Origin: Balaenoptera acutorostrata
Taxonomy: Eukaryota; Chordata; Mammalia; Artiodactyla; Balaenopteridae
Length of the DNA stretch: 64,000 bases
NCBI RefSeq assembly: GCF_949987535.1
Contig: NC_080081.1
Coordinates: 67,229,603 to 67,293,602 of the forward strand
Direction of reading: 5' to 3'
In this document: piece by piece, positions 1 through 11,241 of the stretch
How positions within the stretch are numbered: position 1 is the first letter of the stretch
How the letters are laid out: the number at the start of each line of letters is the position of its first letter
Notes under the pieces: model-generated
Database searches by the model: none
Seen by the model: only the letters and a program-made list of their open reading frames with translations
What the model was told of the DNA's origin: nothing
Program-made: the position numbers and the translations under genes

Positions 1-1190
1 CAGTATGGTACTGGCACAGAAACAGAAATATAGATCAACAGAACAGGATAGAAAGCCCAGAGATAAACCCACACACATATGGTCACCTTGTCTTTGATAA
101 AGGAGGCAAGAATATACAGTGGAGAGAAGACAGCCTTTTCAATAAGTGGTGCTGGGAAAACTGGACAGCTACATGTAAAAGAATGAAATTAGAACACTCC
201 CTAACACCATACACAAAAATAAACTCAAAATGGATTAAAGACGTAAGTGTAAGGCCAGACACCATCAAACTCTTAGAGGAAAACATAGGCAGAACACTCT
301 ATGACATAAATCACAGCAAGATCCTTTTTGACCCACCTCCTAGAGAAATGGAAATAAAAACAAAAATAAACAAATGAGTCCTAATGAAACTTAAAAGCTT
401 TTGCACAGCAAAGGAAACCTTAAAGAAGACAAAAAGACAGCACTCAGAATGGGAGAAAATATTTGCAAATGAAGCAACTGACAAAGAATTTAAATTTTTA
501 AATTTTTAAATTTTAATCTTCAAAATTTACTAGCAGCTCATGCAGCTCAATATCAAAAAAAACAAACAACCCAATCCAAAGATGGGCAGAAGACCTAAAT
601 AGACATTTCTCCAAAGAAGATATACAGATTGCCAACAAACACATGAAAGGATGCTCAACATCACTAATCATTAGAGAAATGCAAATCAAAACTACAATGA
701 GGTATCACCTCACACCAATCAGAATGGCCATCATCAAAAATCTACAAACAATAAATGCTGGAGAGGGTGTGGAGAAAAGGGAACCCTCTTGCACTGTTGG
801 TGGGAATGTAAATTGATGCAGCCACTATGGAGAACAGTATGGAGGTTCCTTAAAAAAATAAAACTAGAACTATCATACCACCCAGCAATCCCACTACTGG
901 GCATATACCCTGAGAAAACCATAATTCAAAAGGAGTCATGTACCACAATGTTCATTGCAGCTCTATTTACAATAGCCAGGACATGGAAGCAACCTAAGTG
1001 TCCATCAGCAGATGAATGGATAAAGAAGATGTGGCACATATATACAATGGAATATTACTCAGCCATAAAAAGAAATGAAATTGAGTTATTTGTAGTGAGG
1101 TGGATGGACCTAGAGTCTGTCATACAGAGTGAAGTAAGTCAGAAAGAGAAAAACAAATACTGTATGCTAACCCATATATATGGAATCTAA
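1..1190 (+). pseudogene. L1 ORF2 C-terminal remnant, disrupted
   Basis: ORF2 encodes the endonuclease/reverse transcriptase that drives L1 target-primed insertion; only the end of the protein lies in this window. Reading frames at 183-377 and 789-1190 match its C-terminal region, including part of the Cys-rich motif. The frame is broken by a TGA at 375-377, where ORF2 normally has Trp followed by Asp-Leu-Met-Lys. A 24-base AT-rich insertion at about 487-514 brings in a TAA. One A is missing from the A run near 736-740 compared with the second copy. The original C-terminus with its TAA at 1188-1190 survives. It cannot encode a working protein. Confidence 0.92.
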
Positions 1191-1570
1191 AAAAAAAAAA
1201 AAAAAAAAATGGTCACGAAGAACCTAGGGGCAAGACAGGAATAAAGACTCAGACCTACCAAAGAATGGACTTGAGGATACGGGGAGGGGGAAGGGTAAGC
1301 TGGGACAAAGTGAGAGAGTGGCATGGACATATATACACTACCCAATGTAAAATAGATAGCTAGTGGGAAGCAGCCGCATAGCACAGGGAGATCAGCTCGG
1401 TGCTTTGTGACCACCTAGAGGGGTGGGATAGGGAGGGTGGGAGGGAGGGAGATGCAAGAGGGAAGAGATATGGGGATATATGTATATGTATAACTGATTC
1501 ACTTTGTTATAAAGCAGAAACTAACACACTATTGTAAAGCAATTATACTCCAATAAAGATGCTAAAAAAA
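1..1570 (+). mobile_element. Young L1 LINE, 3' part (ORF2 C-terminus plus 3' UTR)
   Basis: The window opens inside the element, so its 5' end is not visible. The sequence carries the C-terminal third of ORF2, a 3' UTR of about 370 bp with a G-rich polypurine stretch (1419-1453), the polyadenylation signal AATAAA at 1552-1557 and a short A tail. It aligns almost base for base with the copy at 17098-18650. The sense strand is plus. The family assignment to a cetartiodactyl or cetacean L1 rests on recognising the 3' UTR. Confidence 0.95.
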
Positions 1571-1733
1571 ATCAGTGTAACTGTTTGAAAAAGTATAAAA
1601 TACAAATGAAAAGAAAATGTTAAAATTCTGATCTATTCTCTTGCAATTTTGCTAAATTCTTTACATCAATATAAATTTTAGGTAACTCAAATATTCCTGG
1701 GAGGATGCTCTAGATTGGGAATTAAGGCAAATC

Positions 1734-1955
1734 TTTTTTTTTTTTTTTTTTTTCTCACAGGGAAAGATTTTTATTTGAGAACATCGGATACTTTTGGAAA
1801 TGTTCCTGCTAAATCCAAAAACACTGACAGTCCAGCTCCAACACCCACAAACCCACCAACAGCCTCGTTCCGCCGACAAGCGGGTGTGTCCACGGGTGTG
1901 TTTAGTCTCTCTCCCAAAATCTACCCTCACTTTTGCCCCTTCTTCAAATTAGAAG
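1734..1955 (-). pseudogene. Antisense polyadenylated retrocopy, parent not identified
   Basis: A run of 20 T at 1734-1753 is followed on the plus strand by the complement of a polyadenylation signal. Read on the minus strand this gives AATAAA 16 bases before a poly-A tail, the hallmark of an mRNA copied by L1 machinery. The minus strand just upstream has an open frame ending in VGAGLSVFLDLAGTFPKVSD followed by VLK and a stop that overlaps AATAAA. Its composition looks coding, but I do not recognise the protein. The region may instead be 3' UTR. The 5' limit and the target-site duplication are unclear. Confidence 0.6.
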
Positions 1956-3753
1956 TTGTGACAGAGCTTCTGCACCAACGTTACACTGTGTTTTGTTTTG
2001 TTTTTTTTCTAAAAGGGGGCTATAAGTTAATCACTAACAATTTCCTTCCATTTTGTTTCATCCATAAAATATCTACCAAATATTTGTTGAAATTGAAAGT
2101 AGTTGGAGGACAATTTTCCCAGGTTTCGTGAATGATGCATACATTTCCTCATTTTTGTTTTTTCTCTAGAAATTTTGATTTATTTCTGCTAGGGATTAGA
2201 AGTCTCTGAATTAGAAATGTTTAGTAACTCCTCATTAAGGAGTTTTTTTATGACACTCAATAATGTTTTTCCATTAAACAATTTCATATTTGTGATTTTT
2301 CTTTAAGCTAAATTAAAGAGTTCCAGTTTTTCATACAATAATATTAAAAGTTGTTATGGGTCATAAAAACTTTAAGAGAGCATACATAAAGCATATATAA
2401 ACAATGTTCTTACACAAATAACTGTGATTAAAAACAATATCCCCATTATGACTACATAGCTATCTCAGTTCTATTAACCAGGTAAAATGTTATTGTCTAG
2501 TGCTGCTTTGGAAGGACTAGTGGGTAGACTCTTTTCTTCTTTTCTTTTTCAGAACTCCAAAGTAAACAGCACAAAGAATATATACTGAGTAATTTAGAGA
2601 AAAAAAGATTTTCTTATGTAAACAGCATGAAGGCTCAGTATGAGAACCTACTGAATAGCAGCTTGTCAGCATCTGAAGGCAGTGTTTAGTGTTGATTGGG
2701 TTATTTATAGATTCTAAAGTCCTTTTATATGCTATGAAAAGTACAGGTGTGGAGAGGAAGAATTCCTAAGGTGCCTTTAAGGACCAAGCAAAAGAAAATT
2801 ATAAGCTTGTGATTCATCCACGTGGATGTAATTGGTGATGGGAAGGATGAGCTATAGATGAGAAAATAAACAGAAGCATCAACATCGTGTTGAGAAATGA
2901 TCCTGCAGACAATGTGCCAACAGAGTAGGAGGCTAAGTAGTGGCAGAGTTTCTGCTATTCCAGAGTCTGTAGGATCAGCCAAGTTCAAAGTGAGAGCACA
3001 TCAAGTGAGAGCACAGCCAAGTCACAGAGTTCTTCACTGCGGCTTTCTATGGTCAAGGTTATTATTTTTTTTAAACTAAAGAATCCCTCTTCAAAAGACA
3101 TTCTTCTTCTTTCTTTCTTTTTTTTTTTCTTTGACTTGGGAATAAGAGACTAAAGAAAATCAGGGTTCAGGAATTGCTCTCTCACTATAAGCCTTAGCAT
3201 CTGGTTTGGAGCAAAGTACACTAACATTTACTGATTTCAGAGTCAACATTCATTAAAATGTCAAGAACTGAAGGGACAAAAGTAAATCCAGTTGGATAAA
3301 GTGGAAATAAACTGGCCTCTTAATGAATTATATAAAGGATCCAAAATCAGATTAGAAATATGAGTTAAAAACTCACTGAGAAATAATACTAGAATGATCT
3401 GTTTCTCTTGTGTGCTTGTGTTGGAATGACTAAGGCAGCCAAACTTTGGGTACAAAATCAGAAATTTCTCTCTTTACCAGTTCTGTAATTCACTAAGGTG
3501 AAAGACTCCTCAAAGAATCCATTAGATATTGTCTAACTTAGTGACTTCTTTTTTGACAGGTTTTCCTCTAAATTTAAGCTAGAAAGATGAATGTTCCCTC
3601 TTTTAGATATTATAAGGCAATAGATTTTATAATATTTCTTTCTGGTATTTGACTGAGTATCATTTGCGACATTTTTGCTTAATGATATAGTTAAGGTTTA
3701 AAATATTTTTAGAGAAAGATTTGCAATATGACTGAATTTCCTAATGTGACTGG
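1956..3753. other. Unassigned stretch, no gene seen
   Basis: AT-rich sequence with only short reading frames on both strands. A pyrimidine-rich run lies at about 3102-3131. No repeat family was recognised with confidence. Confidence 0.5.
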
Positions 3754-4345
3754 TTAATTTTATGTATCAACTTAACTGAGCTAACGGCTGCTCAGAGAGC
3801 TGATAAAATATTATTTCTGAGTGTGTCTGTGAGGGTGTTTCTGGAAAAGATTTTCATTTGCATCAGTGACTGATCTTGAAGCCGAATCCGGACTCTGTGC
3901 CCCGACACTGAATTAAACCTCGGAGACAGAGTTTTGGGTGAAGTAGAAAAGAATAGCTTGATTGCTTTGCCTGGCAAACGGGGACAGTGGGCTAATGCCC
4001 TCAGAACTGTGTGTCCAGACCTGGAGTGGGTAGCGAGGAGTTGTACGGCCATGGTTCTTCGAAGAGGATGTGATCGGCTCATGGACATTCTTCTGATTGG
4101 TTGGTGGTGAGGTAAGTAGGAGTCGGCATCATCAATCTTCTGGTTCCTGCCGGTCTGGGGTCTACATGCTTGTGGGCAGCAGACTTCTCCCACCTAGTGG
4201 GGTTTTCAGTATCTGAAAAACAGCTCAAAGATATTGTAATGTGCATCCCTTGAGGGGGAACCAGGACGCTGCCCCAAGGCTGCACTATTGTTTCTTTCTT
4301 TCTTTTTTTTTTAAAAGACACCAATTGTACTTGAACATTTGTTAC

Positions 4346-4641
4346 TTTTTTTTTTTTAATTAATTAATTAATTTATTTTTGGCTGTGTTGGGTCTTCGTT
4401 TCTGTGCGAGGGCTTTCTCTAGTTGTGGCAAGCGGGGGCCACTCTTCATCACGGTGCACGGGCCTCTCACTGTCGCGGCCTCTCTTGTTGCGGAGCACAG
4501 GCTCCAGACGCGCAGGCTCAGTAGTTGTGGCTCACGGGCCCAGCCGCTCCGCGGCATGTGGGATCTTCCCAGACCAGGGCTCGAACCCGTGTCCCTTGCA
4601 TTGGCAGGCAGATTCTCAACCACTGCTCCACCAGGGAAACC
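4346..4641 (-). mobile_element. CHR-type tRNA-derived SINE
   Basis: The minus-strand element has a T-rich tail at the left and the SINE body 'ggctgtgttgggtcttcg'. Its tRNA-derived head at the right is the complement of 'ggtttccctggtgg' and includes the B-box-like 'gggctcgaacccg'. Its body carries diagnostic differences ('cactgtcgcggcctctc') shared with the right-hand SINE at 14771-15010, suggesting one subfamily. Confidence 0.93.
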
Positions 4642-4657
4642 CTGCCCTATTCTTTCT

Positions 4658-5025
4658 TTTTTTTTTTTTTTTTTTTTTTATAAATTTATTTTATTTATTT
4701 ATTTTTGGCTCTGTTGGGTTTTTGTTGCTGCACGCGGGCTTTCTCTAGTTGCGGCAAGCAGGAGCTACTCATTGTTGCAGTGCTCAGGCTTCTCATTGCG
4801 GTGGCTTCTCCCGTTGTGGAGCACGGGCTCTAGGCATGTGGGCTTCAATAGTTGCGGCACGCAGGCTCAGTAGTTGTGGCTCACGGGCTCTAGAGCACAG
4901 GCTCAGTAGTTGTGGCGCACGAGCTTAGTTGCTCCGCGGCATGTGGGATCTTCCCGGACCAGGGATCGAACCCTTGTCCCCTGCATTGGCAGGCGGATTC
5001 TTAACCACTGCGCCACCAGGGAAGC
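4658..5025 (-). mobile_element. CHR-type SINE with 17-bp target-site duplication
   Basis: The body is the same type as its left neighbour but belongs to a different subfamily, with a longer middle section holding repeated 'tagttgtggc' units. A 22-base T run marks the tail. It is flanked by identical 17-bp direct repeats at 4641-4657 and 5026-5042 (cctgccctattctttct), which prove insertion by target-primed reverse transcription directly beside the first SINE. Confidence 0.95.
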
Positions 5026-5518
5026 CCTGCCCTATTCTTTCTTGACTGCTCCTCCCTTGTCCCTGCATCCCATCCCTTCCCTGATTAGCATCTGTTTGAA
5101 CCTGCCCCTTGGAACTCAGGGAAGGTGAAGGAGGCTGAATGAAGCCTATTTTCTGTAATCAAGAAACAGGGGACACAGAAAAGCTTTTGTGCCCAGGAGC
5201 CTCACAGGGTCCTGCTCAGTATCAATATGGGTGGGCATCATCCAATCTATTGAGGGCCCAAATTGAACAAAAAGACAGAGGAGGGGTGAATTCTCTCTCT
5301 TCCTGAGCTGGGACATTCATCCTCTCCCACCCTTGAAGGGCCATTGGACTTGGAGACTTACACTTGCAGCCCTCCTGGTTAACCAGCTTGCAGATAGCAT
5401 TTGTGGCATATCTCAGCCTCCAAAATTGTATGAGTCAATCCCCGTAATAAATCTCCTCTGATATATATCTATATATACACTATTGGTCTGTTTCTCTGGA
5501 GAACCCTGACTAACACAC

Positions 5519-6751
5519 CTCACTTTTTGTAACTCTTTGTCACTCGTCTTTGGAACTATGGATACTAATGGCCACAATAACTGTTAATGTGAACTTCTGG
5601 AGTTTTAGATGAGAGAAAAACCTTTCTTTAGAAATACTTTTTAACTCACCGGTAACTGAAGGGAGTATAAAACCAAGTCTTATGTGATTACTGTGATCAA
5701 ACTAGTTTATATACCAAACCAGGAGACAGAGAAAATTGAAGACAGCAGAAAGGGGAGGAAGAGTATCTAAAGTGGCATCTGCTGGAGAGAAAGCAAATAC
5801 TTCAGTTTCTAAGATTCCCAAATTCAGGAAAGAGGAAAGACCATATTATTATATGGTAGCTATTGTACTTCTCTGATTTTAGTATTTCTTGGAAGGTTGT
5901 CTAAAAATTAAGTGGAAAGTAGATAGATCTAAAAGGTGTAGTCCTTTGGCCATAGTATTTGGGGAATATATTTATAGTAGAATAGAACACAAACTTAAAA
6001 AAATAGAATTCTTCAATTTTGCAAATCAATAAGGACTCGAATGCTAAGTAAGGGATTGTTGGTGGGTATATTTTATTGATAAATTCAAAGAAAATCCTTA
6101 TTTACATTTCTTCTCATAGCGTTCATGATCTTGGCTTTGCCAGTGATAAATACAAATAATTATTATTTCAGTGCTTTTGGCCATCTATATAACTGAACCT
6201 CAAAAATGACATAGAAAATCATATTTACTGTCAAGATTGCTAAGAATGAATTGGTTCAGAAGTAGATAACTTTGTTTGAGCTATAGGGCAACAAACAACT
6301 TAGGTAAGAAATAAATAACCTGCACGTGTATTTTAAGAGATTTAAAAATTTGGGTAAATTCAAGAATACTATAATTTAAACCCTTACAATTCATCAGTTT
6401 TTTTGGTCACACTAATTTATTTTTTAAAGTAAAATATACTAGCAAGCTTGATGACATGTATCCCTTCAGAATAAATTTTCATTCCCCACTTTTTTTCTGA
6501 AATCGTGACTGAGGTTTTCACCAAAAGAATCTTTGTAAAATGCTTCTTAATTTGCAGCACATTATTATTTAAAAAATGCAACAGAACGTTTGGTTGCTAC
6601 ATGTCCAAAATAAAACCTTTTTAATCATTTGCATTTATTAAAATGACATTCTACCATTCTAGGAAGAGGGTATAGGCATACATTTCCCTATCTCTTCCAT
6701 TTTGTACAATTAAACCCCTTGCATATTGTATATAAAATAAGCACGAGAATA
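5519..6751. other. Unassigned stretch, no gene seen
   Basis: AT-rich DNA without a long reading frame or a repeat I can name with confidence. Confidence 0.5.
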
Positions 6752-6894
6752 CTCTGAAGCAGTGGTCCCCAAGCTTTTTGGCACCAGGGTCTGGTTTCAT
6801 GGAAGACAATTTTTCCCCAGATGGGGGGAGTGGTGATGGTTCAGCGGTAATGCGTGAGATGGGGAGGGGTGGGGAGTGGCAGTTGAAGCTGATA

Positions 6895-6957
6895 AATGGA
6901 ATATTTATGAATGGAATGGAATATTTATGAGTGCAATGGAATATTTATGAATGGAAT
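6895..6957 (+). repeat. 20-bp tandem repeat, three units, in LTR 5' region
   Basis: The motif aatggaatatttatga occurs three times at exact 20-bp spacing, with the four variable bases between copies differing. It sits at the start of the LTR, where U3 repeats would lie. Confidence 0.85.
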
Positions 6958-7448
6958 ATTTCCTGTCCTATCAACAAAAATGGATGTCACAGTCACCAAT
7001 GATTGCAGCCCTCCAACGTGAGCTCGTGAGCCCTGGGGAACCGCAGGGCTGAAAAGAATACCGGCCATCTAGCAGCCATCAGACTACAGCCACTCCCTGC
7101 GGTGAGCGCTGAGGAAACTCAGGATGGGAAAATACAGGCCCCAGATAGCTGAGGTGCATATCAAAGGAATGATTTCAGTGAGCCCAGACTCTAGCATCTT
7201 CCCATACATAAAAAAGCACTACATTCCTTAACGTGAGATATCTGGTTCTCTTGATTTAACAATAATCTTTTGACGTTCCCAATTACCTATTGCAACACTC
7301 CTATCTATCCTGGCTCCTTGCCTCACCTCCTCGGAGCAGCTTCTCAAGAGTTACCTGAAATGCTGTCTCCCGGGCTGCAGTCCTCATTTTGCCCCAAATA
7401 AAACTTAACTTGCAACTCTCACATCTTGTGTATATATTTTTTAAGTCA
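6897..7448 (+). mobile_element. Solo ERV LTR inserted inside MER1
   Basis: This block is absent from the MER1 consensus as I know it. It starts TGGAA and ends AAGTCA, and is bounded by the near-identical 5-mers ataaa (6892-6896) and acaaa (7449-7453), compatible with retroviral integration. AATAAA at 7397-7402 lies about 45 bases before the end, as in an ERV1 R/U5 region. A 20-bp tandem repeat lies at its 5' end. The family is not named. Confidence 0.7.
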
Positions 7449-7563
7449 ACAAAGTTTTGCTCGCTCGCCCCCCTGCTCATCTCCTGCCGTGCGGCCCAGT
7501 TCCTAACAGGCCATGGACCAGTATTGGTCCATGACCTGGGGATTGGGGACCCCTGCTCTGAAG

Positions 7564-9255
7564 GACAGAGAGAAGAAAGTAGACCCGCCAGATGTACTCA
7601 AAATTACTGCAGATAAATAAAAATGGAATTCTAGAAAATGTTCAGGTAACTCAAAAGAAAGCAAGAAAAAAGATAACAGAGAAATGAAGAAGAAAAGGGG
7701 AAAAAAACCCCCAAAAAGCAAAATGGCAGATGTAAGCCTTGACACATCAATAATTATATTGAATTAAGTGGTCAATATAAACCAATAAAAGACAGAGATT
7801 TCAGAGTGAACTAAAAACCATGACCCATGTACATGCTGACTAAAAGAAAGTAACTTTAACTGTAACAGTACAGGCAGGTTGAAAGCAAAAGGATAGAAAA
7901 AAGATATATCTTGCAAATTTTAATCAAAAGAGAGAAGGAATGACTATATTAATATCACATAAATTAGACTTCAGAGGAAAGAAAATTATGAGACAGAGAA
8001 AGATATTATATATGGTAAAAGAGTCAGTCCACCAAAAATATGTGGCAGTCCTAAATATGTATGTACCAAACAATAAACTGCAGAAAACAATGGAACTGAA
8101 AGGAGAAATAGAGAAATCCATAATTACAGGTGGGGACTGAAATACCCCTCTCTCAGTAACCGATAGAACAATTCGACAGAAAATCTGTAAGGATACAGAG
8201 GAACTCAACAATATCATTGAACCACCAGGGTTTAACTGACATCTTATAAAATACACCATTCAACAGTGGAATATAATTTTTTCCAGATGCCCATGAATAT
8301 AGGCAAAAATTTCTTAGTAAAATATTAGCAAATAGATTTAAATAATGTATAAAAATAATTATACATTAAGACCAAGCAGAGCTTATTCCAGGGATGCAAA
8401 GCTGGCTCAATATTAGAAAATAAATCAGTATAATCCACCATGTTAACAGGCTAAATAATAGAAGTCATATAATCATATCAATCAATATAGAAAAAGCATC
8501 AGACAAAATATAGGGCAAAATTCTACACATTTTCTTGATAAAAATTCTCAGAAAAATAGGAATAGCAGAGAACTTCCTTAACTTGATAAAGAACATCTAT
8601 GAACTCTTATAGACAGCACAGTGTTTAATGGGAAATATTGAACGCTTTCCCCCTAAATATCCAGAGCAAGGCAAGGATATCTGTTCTTACTACTCTGAGT
8701 CGACATAGATCTCATGTTTAGGCAAAGAGTTCTTTGACTCAACACCAAAAGCATAGCTATAAAAAACCCATATGTCCTTTACTGTGTGAATAACTATACA
8801 ATAACAAACTGTGGTACTTTCATACTATGGAGTTCTACTTAGCAGTGAAAGGACTACTGTTTAACCCAATAACCTGGATAAATTTCCGGAGCATTATGCT
8901 GAATTAAAAAAAAAAACCCAGTTCCAAAGGATTATGTACTGTATGATTCCATTGATAAAACATTCTTGAAATCACAAAATTATGGAAGTGAAGAACAGAT
9001 TTGTGGTTACCATGGAATAAGGAGGGGATGGAGACAGGAAGGAAATGGACATAAAATGGCAACATGAGGGATCTTTGTGGTGATTGAAATGTTCTGTATC
9101 TTGACTGTATCGATGTCAATACCCTGGTTGTGATGTTGTATTACAGTTTTGCCAGATCATTGAGGGATACTGGGAAAATGGTACATGGGGTTGTTCTGTA
9201 CTATTTTCCTACAATTGTATGTAAATCTACAATTATTTTAAATTTAATGAAAAAA
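7564..9255 (+). mobile_element. Old L1M-type LINE, internally deleted
   Basis: Three collinear L1 blocks are visible. The first, about 7564-8290, is the start of ORF2 (endonuclease region, 'gactatattaatatcacata', 'cccctctctcagtaac'). The second, about 8300-8750, is from the reverse transcriptase region ('accaagcagagcttattcca', 'tggctcaatatt'). The third, about 8760-9255, is the ORF2 end and 3' UTR ('tactgtatgattccattgat', 'gtaaatctacaattatttta'). Roughly 6 kb of L1 is reduced to 1.7 kb by two large deletions, and the frames are full of stops. Confidence 0.85.
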
Positions 9256-11241
9256 ATGACATACTACCTGCTCTATCAAATTGATCTGTGTCCTAAAGTT
9301 TTTCATATTATTATAATTTTATTCTACTTTTGTTAAAAGACATGCATTGAGAAGCATAAATAAGCTTTATTTTTCACATACAAAGTTTTTTTTTAATGGC
9401 AAAATTTTGAAAAACTGCTAAATACATTTTATAATACTAGAACCCCAAACTATATAATTGTGAAATATGTAGAATTGAAGTGATAAGATATTTGACATTT
9501 TTCTTCAAAAATTTCAACTAAAAATGCAAAGAATAAAAAAATAAAATTGTGGTAATATCTTGAGAATTATCAAATCAGCCTTATGAGTGTATAGGAGTTC
9601 ATTATAGAATTCTTTCTGCTTTGAGCACTTATGAGAATTTTCACACAAAAAAATGTTAAATAGTAAAATGTGGAGGATTTAGCTCACTTCAAATTTCTGG
9701 GAATTATGTAAGTTATGCATCTATGTATAAGTTATGATGCTGAATGTCAAAGTCATTTTTGTGCTACACATCTCAAAACATGTTTGGATGTTGTATGGGT
9801 ATGACGGTCATAACAATGGTTGTTTATATTTTTGGAATTTAATGGATAAGGAGAGAAATGAAGAGCTCAAGATATATCCTTCTCTCTTTTACGTGTTCAG
9901 TTCCTTAAAACTTGAGTTTATAAATAAAAGTTTAAGTAGGTATATATTAAAAACTCATGATGTTTTAATTGCTATGATGTTTTGATAGTATATTAATAAC
10001 ATTAAATTCATGTCTTAATTACTGGTATTGCCATGTAAGCAGCAAAGGATGTTTTAGAAATAGCACTGCCTGTTATTTCCACTTCTAAATATTCATTTCA
10101 TTCCTGCGTTCCCCTGATTTCCTGCTGATTTACACAGCTGCCAGCCAAGGATTTTCAATGCCATATGAACGTTGAAATATGTTAAACTATTCAATCTGTT
10201 CTTTAATTTAATTAGATGAAATTCTAACTACAATAGAACGATGAGTTTAATTTTCTCCCTTCTGGCGTCTAAAAGAGACTCTTGTCTTGGGACTCTGCAA
10301 ACAGAGAACTCACTGGCATTCTGCTTTGTGATTACTATGTACTCTGGGGACAAGCCGACCTCTATGTGAAAGTGCACGTTTGATCAGCTGACTAGAATAA
10401 GATTTCTTATTAGTAGCAATTACGTGTTATCTGGAATTTGAGCTCTGGGTAACTATTCCAGCTCGTTGACCTTGCTTCCAAGCGTTTCTTCCTGTACCTC
10501 ATCTCAACACTTCAATAATCACATCACACCCAGAATTATAGTTTCAACCATTCCACTCTCAGACCACTAATCTTTGGCTTTCTAACTCATGTCCTAAGTC
10601 ATCTTAACCCTACATTTAAACAATTTATCATCCATCAGGATCATCAATCTATTTATCCTCTTACTTTTCATTGTCTTTCACCCCTTCAGACAGAGGGTTT
10701 CTTTGCTGTCTAGGCAGTTCAGATTTCATGAACCATCACTAAACTTATCTCATTTCCCTCTCTCCAACCTGTTTGAATCACTTTGAAACTCCTACCTTAA
10801 TTGAACAGAGCTCTTTGTATAGCTGCTGCTCTAATGCTGTACCCAATGTGGTTGAAGAAAATATACCCACACCGAATGGACTCACATTGAATTATGATCA
10901 CAAATCTTAGCTCTTAGTCTTCTGTAGCAATTGCAAACTTCCCCAATTTACTCCCCAACTTGACAGAACATTATTTTATAAATTCTCTCTACTCAAATCT
11001 CTGACATTCCTTTCTCCTTCCTCTATTCTCAAGTTATAACTTTTCCCAATCAACAAAATTCAGAAATATTTTTTGATGCTAGGCACTGTTCTAAACTCCT
11101 AGAACACATAGGTGAACAAGCCAGGCACATTCCTTCTTCATAGATCTTATGTCTAAGAAATATAACAAACAATAAGCATGTTAAGTTTTACAGTAACGTA
11201 AAGGTATTGTCAGAGAGGGGGAAATTTCCCCCTCTACCCCT
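9256..11241. other. Mostly unassigned; old repeat trace at 11060-11170
   Basis: No gene-like reading frame is present. At about 11060-11170 the sequence 'atgctaggcactgttctaaa' followed by 'gtgaacaagccaggcac' matches a common old mammalian interspersed repeat also seen at 24541, 25590, 45160 and 52490. The rest is not recognised. Confidence 0.5.

Larger units (their letters stand above)
3877..5218 (-). mobile_element. Solo LTR of an endogenous retrovirus (ERV1-like), antisense
   Basis: Read on the minus strand the element starts TGAGCAGG and ends GGCTTCA, giving the TG...CA ends of a retroviral LTR. Near its 3' side it has 'gcaatcaagctattc', a decayed polyadenylation signal. It resembles cetartiodactyl ERV1 LTRs. 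No gag, pol or env sequence accompanies it, so it is a solo LTR left by recombination. It interrupts the older LTR and is interrupted by two SINEs at 4346-4641 and 4658-5025. A clear target-site duplication was not resolved. Confidence 0.65.
3754..5515 (+). mobile_element. Old mammalian LTR (ERVL/MaLR-like), split by a younger LTR
   Basis: The left part (about 3754-3876) begins 'ggttaattttatgtatcaac'. It continues after the inserted DNA at 5219-5515 with 'gtgggcatcatccaatctat', an AATAAA, and the end 'ctctggagaaccctgacta'. These are the two ends of a widespread ancient mammalian LTR-type repeat. I recognise the consensus but am not sure of the subfamily name. The two parts are collinear once the middle is removed. 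Confidence 0.7.
6760..7555 (+). mobile_element. MER1-type hAT (Charlie group) DNA transposon, interrupted
   Basis: The ends are imperfect inverted repeats: 'cagtggtccccaag' at the left and the complement of 'caggggtccccaat' at the right. They are flanked by identical 8-bp target duplications, ctctgaag, at 6752-6759 and 7556-7563, exactly as hAT transposases produce. The body matches MER1 ('gtttcatggaagacaat', 'ctcctgccgtgcggcccag'). It carries no transposase, so it is a non-autonomous copy. An LTR occupies its centre. Confidence 0.92.

Noticed and set aside
4278..5042. Longer target duplication around both SINEs ('ctgcactattgtttctttc' at 4280 resembling 'ctgccctattctttct' at 5027)
   Set aside because: The similarity is partial and lies in simple T/C-rich DNA. 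The perfect 17-bp pair at 4641 and 5026 explains the second SINE without it.
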